Shown here piece by piece: positions 9,545-17,428 of a DNA stretch of 64,000 nt. The notes under the pieces are model-generated. The model searched no databases and was not told the DNA's origin. It saw only the letters and a program-made list of their open reading frames with translations. The translations under genes were made by a program, and so were the position numbers. Source of the stretch: Micromonospora avicenniae (GTDB taxonomy: Bacteria > Actinomycetota > Actinomycetes > Mycobacteriales > Micromonosporaceae); NCBI RefSeq assembly GCF_900156065.1, contig NZ_FTNF01000004.1, positions 248,001 through 312,000 of the forward strand. The letters run 5' to 3'. The stretch's first letter is position 1. The number at the start of each line of letters is the position of its first letter.

Positions 9545-10350
9545 TCATCCGGCGGCCACTCGGGCGCGCAGGGTGTTGACCGTGTCGACTGCCGTGCGGA
9601 CGTCTCGACACGTGATGAGGCGTCGGGTGCCGTCGGTCAACCGGAGGGTCAACACCCGGCCGGGAAGCAGCGGCAGCGTGGGGTCGGTCGCGCCACGCGG
9701 CGTTCCGCGGGCGAGCCAGGTCGACGCGTCGAGGCGGGCCTCCTCCGCATGCCCACGAAGGGCACCAGCACGGTCGCGAGCAGTGGACCGGAGAGCGCGA
9801 GCGCGGCCGCCGCCCACACCACCGGACGCAGGAGACGCGACTCCCACCAGAGCAGTCGCTCGGCGTTGCGCTCCGCGGCCGGCCCGGTGGGCTCCGCCGC
9901 GGCGACGGTAAGAGGCTCGTGGGAATCGGATCGCCGCGCCGGGACCCGGCCTGCCAGCAGCAACGCCACGAAACCCGAGATCACGGCGGCCGCGGCCGGC
10001 AGGATCATGGTCGCGGCGAAGTAGGCCCACAGCTCGTCCATGCCGACACCGGCGCGTCGCGCGTCGGCCACCAGCCGCCGCACCCACTCGATCACCTGCG
10101 CCTGTTCCCGGGGCGCCGCGCTGGTCACGACGGTGCCACGGCCGCGCCGCAGCTCGATCAGCCCGTCGTCACGCAGCGCCGCGTAGGCCCGTAGCACGGT
10201 GTGCATGTTGACGTTCAAGGTGTCGGCGAGCTCCCGGGCCGCTGGCAGCCGGTCGCCACGCCGTACCGATCCGTCAACCAGCGCACGGCGCACGCTGGCG
10301 GCGATCTGCTCTTCCAGCGGCATCCCGCTCTCCGGCACGACAGTGAACAA
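9545..10350 (-). pseudogene. GntR-family (YtrA-like) membrane-tethered regulator, frameshifted
   Basis: From 10350 (TTG; a GTG start 12 nt further on is possible) the frame encodes a GntR winged helix (~10-75, LPAARELADTLNVNMHTVLRAYAAL). A short linker and two hydrophobic segments follow (~115-135 and ~178-200, ending VLVPFVGM). The frame then turns into Arg/Pro-rich junk and stops at 9649. A different frame of the same strand continues sensibly from about 9748 to the stop at 9545 (ARLDASTWLARG...LTLRLTDGTRRLITCRDV). One missing base near 9743-9752 would join them into a protein of ~268 residues. It is either a real inactivating mutation, leaving an intact DNA-binding half, or a sequencing error. 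Confidence 0.75.
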
Positions 10351-10359
10351 CTCGTTCGC

Positions 10360-10380
10360 GTACTACTAGAACAACTACAG
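10360..10380. promoter_or_regulatory. Possible GntR operator
   Basis: An AT-richer imperfect palindrome directly upstream of the GntR start: GTA/TAC outer arms at 10360-10378 around CTAGAACAACTA. GntR/YtrA proteins commonly bind TA-rich dyads overlapping their own promoter. Weak evidence, from position and symmetry only. Confidence 0.3.
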
Positions 10381-10560
10381 CAGAGGGCGAGAGCCGGGCG
10401 ACCGCGCGAGGAATGCGATCGATCGATCGTCCAGAGTGGTGGACCGGCGATCCGCTCGACCACCGGGGCGGAGCGCGGCGGCGCCGCGTACATCTGGCGT
10501 TACGGCGGTGGCCACGCTCATTTGATGGCGGATTCGGATGCCCTCCGTAGCGTCCCGGCC

Positions 10561-12477
10561 ATGACTGTCCCATCCGCACCCTCACCGTCCGGCCGTGCCG
10601 CCGCGAGGCTCGCCGTGACGCGTACCCGCGTCGTCGCCGTCGCCGCCGCGCTCGCCGTGGCCGGCGGCGCCGCCGCGACGGCCATCACCGGCTCGTCCCC
10701 CGCCGCCGCCGAACCGGGCGCTGTCGTCGTCTCGGAGAACTTCTCCTCCGGGTCACTGCCCGCCGGCTGGAACGCGGTCGACGGAGCTTGGAAGGTCGAG
10801 AACGGCAGGTTGTACGGGACCTCGGCCAGCGCGAGCGCGAACAACAAGGTCACCTTTGGTCGGCACCTGAACGACTTCCGGTTCGAGGCGACCATGCGCT
10901 TCGAGTCGGTCTCCGCCGCCACCCGCTGGGCCTCGCTCGGCATCGACGTTCCGGCCGACGGCGCCACGCCATGGTGGATCGCCACCATGCGCAGCGGCAC
11001 CACCGCCGCCAACGGCCTCGAGTTCGCCCAGCGGACCACGGCCGACGCCTGGGTGGTGACGAACACCGCCTCCGCGCCGTACGCCGCCGGCACCGGCCGG
11101 GACGTGCGGGTCGCGGTCGAGGTGCACGGCAACCAGGCCCGCTGGATCTTCGACGGGCGCGAGGCGATGCGGACCAGCAGCCTCCAGCGCTCCACCGACG
11201 GCGTCCAGGCGCTGTTCGTCAACGGCGGCACCGTCTCGTACGACGACATCCTCGTCACCGAGCTGCCGCCGAACGGCTACCTCCGCCCCGAGGGCAGCCC
11301 GTTCACGGTGATCGCGCACCGTGGCGCGTCCGCCGCCGCGCCGGAGAACACCCTGGTCGCGCAGGAGATCGCGCGCAAAGGCGGCGCCGACTGGATCGAG
11401 AACGACGTCCAGCCGAGCAAGGACGGGATCCCGTTCATCCTGCACGACGACACCGTCGACCGGACCACCGACGGGACCGGGAAGATCCGCAACCTGACCG
11501 CCGCGCAGATCAAGGCGCTGGACGCCGGCTCCTGGTTCGGTCCGCAGTACGTCGGCGAGCGGGTGCCGACCCTCGCCGAGCAGCTCGCCGACCTGCGTAC
11601 CCGGGGTGGCAACCTGCTGCTGGAGATCAAGGGCAAGCACACCAAGGACGAGGTCGCGACGATCATCCAGGTGATCCGGGACGAGCAGATGATGGGCCGG
11701 GTCTTCGTCCAGAGCTTCGAGGTCGACGCGCTCAAGTACACCTACGAGCTCGCCCCCGAGCTGCCGCTCGGCCTGCTGCGCAGCAGCCTCGACGCCGACC
11801 CGGTGGCGATCTCCAAGGAGCTGCACCTGACCGCGTACAACCCGGACGGCAACGCGCTGCTGGCCAGGCCGGAGGTGATCGCCCCGCTGCATGCCGCCGG
11901 GGTCGCGGTGATGGCCTGGACGATGGACTCCGCCAGCCTGTGGCAGCGTCTGGAGCGGATCGACACGGACGCGATCATCACCAACCGGGCGTCGGAGTTG
12001 GTCGGTTGGAACTCCGCGTTCATGCAGCGGGCCTCCGCCGAGCCGACCGTGGAGATCACTTCGCCGGCCGACGGCGCGCGGCTCGACCGGGCCCAGTCCC
12101 CGGTGATCGCGGTCGCCGCGACCAACGCGGACAGCGTCACCGTCACGCTGGACGGCGAGAAGTCGGCCGCCGGGCACCAGCTCGACCTGGCGAAGCTGAC
12201 CCCGGGTCGGCACACCATCAGGGCGGAGGTGACCGGCCCCGAGGGCACCGCGACCGCGACCAGCACCTTCACCGTGACTGTCAGCCAGGCCGGGCTCGGC
12301 TACCTGATCCTCACGTCGGGCGCCGACGAGTCCGCCCTCAACACGATGAGCGTCAAGCTCGCGCACGGCCAGTACGCGCAGCTGGCCGGCTGGGTGGACC
12401 GGCAGGCCGGCAAGACCGTACCGGCCGAGGCCGCCGCCGTCATCGCCGCCGACGCCCGGACTCTCGCGCTGGGCTGA
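10561..12477 (+). CDS. Secreted glycerophosphodiester phosphodiesterase with extra domains
   Basis: I chose the ATG at 10561 because it is followed directly by a signal peptide (residues ~1-45, ending SSPAAAEPG). An in-frame ATG at 10525 is an alternative. The product has 638 residues. Domains: a concanavalin/laminin-G-like sandwich (~55-235); a GDPD TIM barrel (~245-485) with IAHRGASAAAPENT, the metal-binding WIENDVQPSKDG and LHDDTVDRTTDG; a bacterial Ig-like domain (~500-580, VEITSPADGARLD); and a short C-terminal domain (~585-638). Known chemistry: Ca/Mg-dependent hydrolysis of glycerophosphodiesters to sn-glycerol 3-phosphate plus alcohol; secreted forms also attack teichoic acids or deacylated phospholipids. 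It is divergent from the broken gntR gene and ends in a very strong terminator. Confidence 0.9.
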   Translation: MTVPSAPSPSGRAAARLAVTRTRVVAVAAALAVAGGAAATAITGSSPAAAEPGAVVVSENFSSGSLPAGWNAVDGAWKVENGRLYGTSASASANNKVTFGRHLNDFRFEATMRFESVSAATRWASLGIDVPADGATPWWIATMRSGTTAANGLEFAQRTTADAWVVTNTASAPYAAGTGRDVRVAVEVHGNQARWIFDGREAMRTSSLQRSTDGVQALFVNGGTVSYDDILVTELPPNGYLRPEGSPFTVIAHRGASAAAPENTLVAQEIARKGGADWIENDVQPSKDGIPFILHDDTVDRTTDGTGKIRNLTAAQIKALDAGSWFGPQYVGERVPTLAEQLADLRTRGGNLLLEIKGKHTKDEVATIIQVIRDEQMMGRVFVQSFEVDALKYTYELAPELPLGLLRSSLDADPVAISKELHLTAYNPDGNALLARPEVIAPLHAAGVAVMAWTMDSASLWQRLERIDTDAIITNRASELVGWNSAFMQRASAEPTVEITSPADGARLDRAQSPVIAVAATNADSVTVTLDGEKSAAGHQLDLAKLTPGRHTIRAEVTGPEGTATATSTFTVTVSQAGLGYLILTSGADESALNTMSVKLAHGQYAQLAGWVDRQAGKTVPAEAAAVIAADARTLALG

Positions 12478-12490
12478 TTCTCACCACAGT

Positions 12491-12526
12491 GGAGTCCCCG
12501 CCGTCGGTGCCGACGGCGGGGACTCC
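12491..12526 (+). terminator. Intrinsic terminator after the GDPD gene
   Basis: Perfect 17-bp inverted repeat (12491-12507 / 12510-12526, arms beginning GGAGTCCCCGCC) with a 2-base gap, 13 bp after the stop codon and followed by TTCG. Confidence 0.85.
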
Positions 12527-12660
12527 TTCGTCACGGGGTCAGCGATGCCCTCGGCCGTCCGTGCCGCACCGGCCCAAGGCCGGTTCCGCGCCGCGCGGGG
12601 CCGACGCGCCGGCCGATCGCGTGCAGGCATACGCCCCGCGGCCCCGGGTAGCCCGCTGGC

Positions 12661-13212
12661 ATGGTGCGGTACACGGACCCCGAGCTGAGACAGAAGATCA
12701 AGGACGAGATCCAGGCCTCCGACAAGGGCGGCAGACCCGGCCAGTGGTCGGCACGTAAGTCGCAGCTGCTCACGAAGGAGTACCAGAAGCGCGGCGGGGG
12801 TTACCAGGGTCCACGGGACGAGCGGCAGCGGAATCTGCAGCGCTGGGGTCACGAGCAGTGGCAGACCAGGGAGGGCGGCACACGAGCGCGCAAGGACGGC
12901 GAGACGAGCCGCTACCTGCCCAAACGGGCCTGGGCTGAGCTTTCCGACGAGGAGCGTCGCGCGACCGACGTCAAGAAGAGAAGGGCGTCCAGATCCGGCA
13001 AACAGTACGTGTCAAACACCGGACCGGCGAAACGGGCCCGCAGCGACACCACGTCGATCGACCGGCTGTTGGACCTGCGAGTCAACGAGGCGGTCAAACG
13101 CGTCCCCCATCTTGAGACGGGGCAGCTCAGGGCCGCGCTGCGGCGCGAGCGCGACGGCAAGGGACGTAAGACGCTCGTCCAGCGGCTGGAATCGGAACTC
13201 GACAGGCGCTGA
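12661..13212 (+). CDS. DUF5872-family basic protein
   Basis: 183 residues, very basic and without signal peptide or membrane helix. The N-terminal ~110 residues match the small conserved family I recall as DUF5872: YTDPELRQKIKDEI, WSARKSQLLTKEYQKRGGGY, DERQRNLQRWGHEQWQT and RYLPKRAWAELSDEER. A Lys/Arg/Ser-rich linker and a C-terminal helical segment (~140-183, LLDLRVNEAVKRV) follow. No biochemical function is established for the family; the composition suggests nucleic-acid contact (inference). Transcribed alone. The ATG at 12661 has only a weak upstream ribosome binding site. Confidence 0.8.
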   Translation: MVRYTDPELRQKIKDEIQASDKGGRPGQWSARKSQLLTKEYQKRGGGYQGPRDERQRNLQRWGHEQWQTREGGTRARKDGETSRYLPKRAWAELSDEERRATDVKKRRASRSGKQYVSNTGPAKRARSDTTSIDRLLDLRVNEAVKRVPHLETGQLRAALRRERDGKGRKTLVQRLESELDRR

Positions 13213-13308
13213 CCTTTCCCCGCCGGCCCGTACGAACCTCCGGGCGCCTGGAACCGGCGTGGTTTCCCGCCGGTCGGCGACGCAGCCGGCGGCGGCCCGG
13301 CGCGTCGC

Positions 13309-14058
13309 TCACGCCGCGGTGCGGTCCCGATGATGCGCCGAGCCGGGATAGGGCGGCAGGAGCCGCAGGTTCGGTGCCTCCGCCTCGCCCTCCGCCGGAA
13401 GACGCCAGTGGGTCTCGTCGTCGCCTCCCCGGCTGGCGGGTCCGTCCGGGCGCAGTCGGGGCCGGGACAGCGCTATGACGATCGCGTAACCCGCGAGCAG
13501 GAACCCGTGGCTGACCAGCCGGGCCACCTCGACCCGACCGGTCACCATGTCGTTGGCCGACAGCAGCACCAGGGTGCCGACGAACGCGCTCAACATCGGC
13601 ACCAGCCCGGTGGGCGGGGTGCGCCGGGCCGCCACGAAGAGGAACCCGGCGCCGACGGCGACGTTCCACGCCGCGGATTCGTGCCAGAGGTGCCCCGACG
13701 CCAGCGCCCCCGCCGGGTGCGGGTGTTCGCTGGTGGCACCGCGCCCGATCTGCGCCAACCCCAGAATGAGCTGCATTGCGCCGACCAGGCTCAGCGCCCC
13801 TCTGAGCGTGAGCACCAGGCGGTTCCGCCTGTCGCGTTTCGCGGGCGCGGGCAGCGCCGCCAGGACCACGTCGGTGAGGTCGCGGCCGACCGCCGGTACG
13901 GAGAGGCGGGCCCGACGGGTCACCGCCGCGGCCCGGTCGTACCACGTCCGGCAGTCGTCGCACCCGGCCAGGTGGGTCTCGGCCGCCGCCCGCTCGGCGG
14001 GAGTCTCTTCGCCGTCGAGCTGCGCCGACAGAACCTCACGCCACTGCTCACACCTCAT
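13309..14058 (-). CDS. Membrane zinc-finger anti-sigma factor
   Basis: 249 residues from the ATG at 14058. The N-terminal cytoplasmic domain has the ZAS zinc motif H-x3-C-x2-C (HLAGCDDC, ~33-40) of anti-sigma factors. Helices at ~90-110, 130-150, 160-180 and 190-210 make it polytopic. The C-terminal tail is acidic and Pro-rich (EGEAEAPNLRLLPPYPG). It follows the sigma-factor gene by 76 bp in the same direction, the usual sigma/anti-sigma order. Family knowledge: the zinc domain sequesters the ECF sigma until an envelope or redox signal releases it. The divergent copper-protein gene next door suggests a metal-related signal (inference). Confidence 0.85.
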   Translation of the reverse strand: MRCEQWREVLSAQLDGEETPAERAAAETHLAGCDDCRTWYDRAAAVTRRARLSVPAVGRDLTDVVLAALPAPAKRDRRNRLVLTLRGALSLVGAMQLILGLAQIGRGATSEHPHPAGALASGHLWHESAAWNVAVGAGFLFVAARRTPPTGLVPMLSAFVGTLVLLSANDMVTGRVEVARLVSHGFLLAGYAIVIALSRPRLRPDGPASRGGDDETHWRLPAEGEAEAPNLRLLPPYPGSAHHRDRTAA

Positions 14059-14134
14059 GTACCGGTAGTCGGAACGGCGGCCGCGTTGGTTCCCGCGGAT
14101 TTGGCTCCGGCGCAGGTCAGCGGGGATGCCGGCG

Positions 14135-14707
14135 TCAGCCGACCTGACCGCCGCGACGGGCCGTCGAGCTCGACCGGACGTCCATGGCGACGAGCAGATC
14201 CTCCCGAGCACGGGCCACCCGGGAACGGATGGTGCCGACCGGGCAGTCGCAGACCTCGGCGGCCTCGGCGTACGACAGACCCAGCACCTGGGTGGCGACG
14301 AACGCCTCCCGCCGGTCGTCCGGTAACGCCGCGATGAGTCGTTCCAGCACCACCTGGCGCTCGAAGCCGCCCCTGGCGGCGTCAGCCGTGTCGTACCCGT
14401 CGGGCATGGGCACCGTCCGGGGGCGGGACATGGCGGCCCGGACATGATCGACAGCCACCCGGCGGGCGATCGCGAGCAGCCACGTCCGCGCGGAGGATCG
14501 CCCGGCGAACGACGGCAGCGACCGCACCGCCCGCAGGAACGTCTCCTGCGCAAGGTCGTCCGCCTCCGAGGGAGCGGTAAGCGCCGCGAGGAACCGCCGC
14601 ACCTGCGGCTGGGTCGCCTGGACGAACCGGGCGGCCGCGGCGCGGTCACCCTGGGCGGCAGCCAGCGCCCATACGGTGATCTCCGCCTCGTCGTCCGCCA
14701 TCTCCAC
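14135..14707 (-). CDS. ECF RNA polymerase sigma factor (SigC-like)
   Basis: 190 residues. Sigma region 2 (~28-95) contains DDLAQETFLRAVRSLPSF and the -10-recognising RTWLLAIARRVAVDHVR. Region 4 (~120-175) contains the helix-turn-helix LSYAEAAEVCDCPVGTIRSRVARARE. The ATG at 14701 (MADDEAEI) is an equally good start, since GGAGGTGGAG lies just upstream of it. No SnoaL-type extension is present. It is paired with the downstream zinc-finger anti-sigma gene and is divergent from the CopC gene, the obvious candidate target. Actinobacterial SigC-type factors have been linked to copper homeostasis in mycobacteria; a role here is inferred from context. Confidence 0.88.
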   Translation of the reverse strand: MEMADDEAEITVWALAAAQGDRAAAARFVQATQPQVRRFLAALTAPSEADDLAQETFLRAVRSLPSFAGRSSARTWLLAIARRVAVDHVRAAMSRPRTVPMPDGYDTADAARGGFERQVVLERLIAALPDDRREAFVATQVLGLSYAEAAEVCDCPVGTIRSRVARAREDLLVAMDVRSSSTARRGGQVG

Positions 14708-14856
14708 CTCCGGTCACGCCGCCGGGCCACGGCCGCAGTACGACGAACTGTAGTAACAGGTTGGCAGCGTATCCCATCCGCGTGAGCGGCAGAGTAGGAA
14801 GTTTCGTACCGCTCTCCGACCTGATGGGTCGATCGAGGCAGAACTTTTGGCCATCC

Positions 14857-14886
14857 GTATAAAAGGTTATCGAAGTATTGATCGAA
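14857..14886 (+). promoter_or_regulatory. Candidate promoter and operator before the CopC gene
   Basis: In the 201-bp divergent region a -10-like TATAAA (14858-14863) is followed by two direct copies of ATCGAA (14869-14874 and 14881-14886). A related GATCGAG lies ~35 bp upstream. No good -35 for a housekeeping sigma is visible, so an activator or the neighbouring ECF sigma may be required. Suggestive only. Confidence 0.3.
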
Positions 14887-14908
14887 ACTCGACCGTCGTG
14901 AGAATGCG

Positions 14909-16711
14909 ATGATGCCTCTCCCCCCGGCTCCCGGACGCCTCGTCTCAGGCCTGCTCGCGCTCGTCCTCAGCTCGGCGGTCGCGGTCCTCGCATCCGCCCC
15001 GCCCGCCGCGGCTCACGGCACCCTGGCGACGTCCGCTCCGGCGGACGGCTCGGCGGTGAGCCGGCCGCTCACGGCCGTGGAGCTGTACTTCACCGAGAAG
15101 GTCGCCGGCAACGCGTACTTCACCGTCACGGCGCCCGGGGGTGTTCGGGTCGACAGCGGCTGGACCCACGGCGAGCCGAAACCGCTGGACCAGCCGGTAC
15201 GGGAGTACTTCCTGGTCGACGGCAAGTTCGAGCCGCGCGAGTACGCGACCGGGTTCCCCGCCGTGGTGCGGATCGCGCACCTGCCGGCATCCGGGCAGTA
15301 CTCGGTGAGTTACCTGACGGTGGCCTCGGACGGCGACACGGTGCGCGGCGCGACCACCTTCCGCTACACCGGGCCCACGACACCGGCACCCCAGGGCTGG
15401 CAGCCGCCGACCGACCAGCCCGACCCGGCGCTACTCGCGGCCACCGAGCAGCACTCGGCGCCCGGACCGGGTCCGACGATGTCGGGAAGCCCGTCCGCCG
15501 CACCGACCGCGTCGTCGCCCCCCGCGGCCGCTCCCGCCACGGTCGCCGACGACGAGGGTGACCTCGGTCGGGTGGTGTGGACCGGATTGGCGGTGGCGGC
15601 CATGGCGGTGGCCGGCCTCGTGGTCTGGCGCCGCCACTCCGCCGGCGGCACCTCGGGCCGGAGCCGCGCGTCGGGCGTGGCCGCCGGCCGCCGGGGTGCC
15701 GGCAGCCGTTCCCGAGCAAGGGGTGCCACGACCCGTCGGGATGACGGCGCCCGGACGCTCCGGCCCCAGCTGAGCGCCCCACGTCTCGCGTTGCTCGTCG
15801 GCGGGCTGGTGGTTGCCCTGCTGACCGGCTTCGGTCTGGGACGGATCGGCGTGGGCGACCAGCGGGCCACCACCGGAGCGCACGTTCCCGCCACCCGCCC
15901 CGGCGAGCCCGTCGCCGCCGGGCAGGCGATGTCGACGGAGGACGGACACCAGCACGCGGCGGGCACCGGACCGCACACGCACCCCGGCGACGGCGGCGCG
16001 AGCCGGACGCAGGCGGCCGGCACCACGGTCAGCGCCGGCGGGTACACCCTGCGACCGGTGGAGCGGTCCCAGCCGGCGGGCGTCACAGTGGACTACCGCT
16101 TCCGGATCATCGGGACCGACCGGCGGGCGGCCACCGGCTTCGCGGTCGTGCACGAGAAGACGTTGCACCTGATCGTGGTCGGTCGCGACCTGGCCAGTTA
16201 CCAGCACCTGCATCCCACGATGGCCTCCGACGGCACCTGGAGCGTCCCGCTGAAGCTGTCCCGGCCCGGCGGCTACCTGATCTACGCCGACTTCTCCGTG
16301 ACCACCCCCGGCGGCAGCCGGCTACCGCTCGTGCTCGGCGTCGACCACCTCGTACCGGGAGCACACTCCCCGACCGCGCTGCCGCCGCCGCACCCCGCGG
16401 CGACCGCCGGGCCGTACACCGTGTCGATGGACGGGACACCGGCGGTGGGAATGATGTCCCCCACCTCGTTCCGCGTCGACCGTTCCGGCACACCCGCCCG
16501 GATCGAGCGCTATCTGGGCGCCTACGGGCACCTGGTCGTCGTCCGCGAGGGCGACCTGGGCTACGTACACGTCCACCCGGAGCCGGAACTGGTCGACGGG
16601 AAGGTCAAGTTCTGGCTGACCCCGCCGAGCCCCGGCCGCTACCGGGCGTTCTTCGACTTCCAGGTCGACGGGACGGTGCACACGGCCGAATACACGATCG
16701 ATGTGCGCTGA
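14909..16711 (+). CDS. CopC-domain copper protein fused to a His-rich C-terminal domain
   Basis: 600 residues (the ATG at 14912 is equally possible). A Sec signal peptide ends at ...PPAAAHG, which leaves the mature N-terminal His that copper-binding CopC proteins use as a ligand. The CopC domain spans ~35-155 (LATSAPADGSAV, HLPASGQYSVSYLTVASDGD). A Pro/Ser/Ala linker and a membrane helix (~218-240) follow. After a basic cytoplasmic stretch there is a second helix (~292-312, LALLVGGLVVALLTGFGLG). The extracellular C-terminal ~230 residues carry paired His motifs (EDGHQHAAG, PHTHPGD, YQHLHPTM, VHVHPEPE). The His clusters fit metal binding, with the two modules on the same face of the membrane. 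Likely periplasmic or surface copper binding or delivery. Divergent from a sigma/anti-sigma pair. Confidence 0.82.
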   Translation: MMPLPPAPGRLVSGLLALVLSSAVAVLASAPPAAAHGTLATSAPADGSAVSRPLTAVELYFTEKVAGNAYFTVTAPGGVRVDSGWTHGEPKPLDQPVREYFLVDGKFEPREYATGFPAVVRIAHLPASGQYSVSYLTVASDGDTVRGATTFRYTGPTTPAPQGWQPPTDQPDPALLAATEQHSAPGPGPTMSGSPSAAPTASSPPAAAPATVADDEGDLGRVVWTGLAVAAMAVAGLVVWRRHSAGGTSGRSRASGVAAGRRGAGSRSRARGATTRRDDGARTLRPQLSAPRLALLVGGLVVALLTGFGLGRIGVGDQRATTGAHVPATRPGEPVAAGQAMSTEDGHQHAAGTGPHTHPGDGGASRTQAAGTTVSAGGYTLRPVERSQPAGVTVDYRFRIIGTDRRAATGFAVVHEKTLHLIVVGRDLASYQHLHPTMASDGTWSVPLKLSRPGGYLIYADFSVTTPGGSRLPLVLGVDHLVPGAHSPTALPPPHPAATAGPYTVSMDGTPAVGMMSPTSFRVDRSGTPARIERYLGAYGHLVVVREGDLGYVHVHPEPELVDGKVKFWLTPPSPGRYRAFFDFQVDGTVHTAEYTIDVR

Positions 16712-16735
16712 GCACCGCCCCGCCCGCCCGCACCG

Positions 16736-17428
16736 TCAGCGCGTCGCGGCGACGACCCGGCGTACCTCGTCGCCGTCGGTGGCCTCGCGCCCGTCGAGCT
16801 GCACCGGTGCCCGCAGGTGCACCTCCCGCGCCCCGGTCTCCGCGAGCACCTGCCGGACGTTGTGCGACCGGATGCCGCCGCCGGCGATCACCCGCAACCG
16901 GTCGCCGGCCCGCTGCCGGAGGGCGGTGATGCGCGCGGCTCCGGCCAGCGCGGTGGGCGCCGCGCCCGAGGTGAGCACCGCGTCCGCCCCGAGGTCGATG
17001 ATCTGGTCGATGGCCCGCAGCTGGTCGTCGACCTCGTCGAAGGCCTTGTGCACGGTCACCGGCAGCGGGCCGGCCGCCTCGATGAGCCGGCGTAGCACGG
17101 CCAGGTCGAGACCGCCGTCGGCGGAGAGGGCACCGACCACCACGCCGACTGCGAGGCCGTGTGGATTGGGCAGCCCCCGGATGGCCTCGATGTCGGCGAG
17201 CATGACCTGCTCCTCGACCTCACTCACCCGGAAGTCACCGCCGCGGGGACGGACCATCACCCGTACCCCCACCCTGCGCAACGTCCGCAGGGCGACCGCG
17301 ACCGTCCCGAGGCTGGGGGTGGTGCCGCCCTGGCCGAGGTCGGCGCAGAGCTCCAGCCGGTCGGCCCCGGCCGCCTCGGCCACCAGGGCGGTCGGCACGT
17401 CACTGACGCAGATCTCGACAGTGGTCAC
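16736..17428 (-). CDS. cutC: CutC family TIM-barrel protein
   Basis: 230 residues, full length for the family. Motifs: VEICVSD at the N-terminus, GADRLELCADLGQGGTTPSLG, RVMVRPRGGDF, TVHKAFDEV, VLTSGAAPTALAG and IAGGGIRSHNV. The GTG start at 17428 overlaps the stop of the ABC ATPase gene (GTGA), so CutC is translationally coupled to the transporter. The historical copper-homeostasis label for CutC rests on weak evidence. A conserved anionic pocket and this genomic position argue for a metabolic enzyme acting on whatever the transporter imports (inference). The adjacent CopC gene is convergent and probably unrelated in function. Confidence 0.92.
   Translation of the reverse strand: MTTVEICVSDVPTALVAEAAGADRLELCADLGQGGTTPSLGTVAVALRTLRRVGVRVMVRPRGGDFRVSEVEEQVMLADIEAIRGLPNPHGLAVGVVVGALSADGGLDLAVLRRLIEAAGPLPVTVHKAFDEVDDQLRAIDQIIDLGADAVLTSGAAPTALAGAARITALRQRAGDRLRVIAGGGIRSHNVRQVLAETGAREVHLRAPVQLDGREATDGDEVRRVVAATR

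Noticed and set aside
10753..12366. Long minus-strand frame opposite the GDPD gene
   Set aside because: Antisense shadow without motifs; the plus strand has catalytic GDPD residues and a terminator.
12661..13212. DUF5872 gene as a viral or mobile acquisition
   Set aside because: Relatives exist in large viruses, but codon use and GC match the neighbours and no integrase, repeat or attachment site flanks it.
14909..17428. CopC and CutC as one copper-resistance island
   Set aside because: The two genes are convergent, and cutC is translationally coupled to a peptide-type ABC transporter, so proximity looks accidental.
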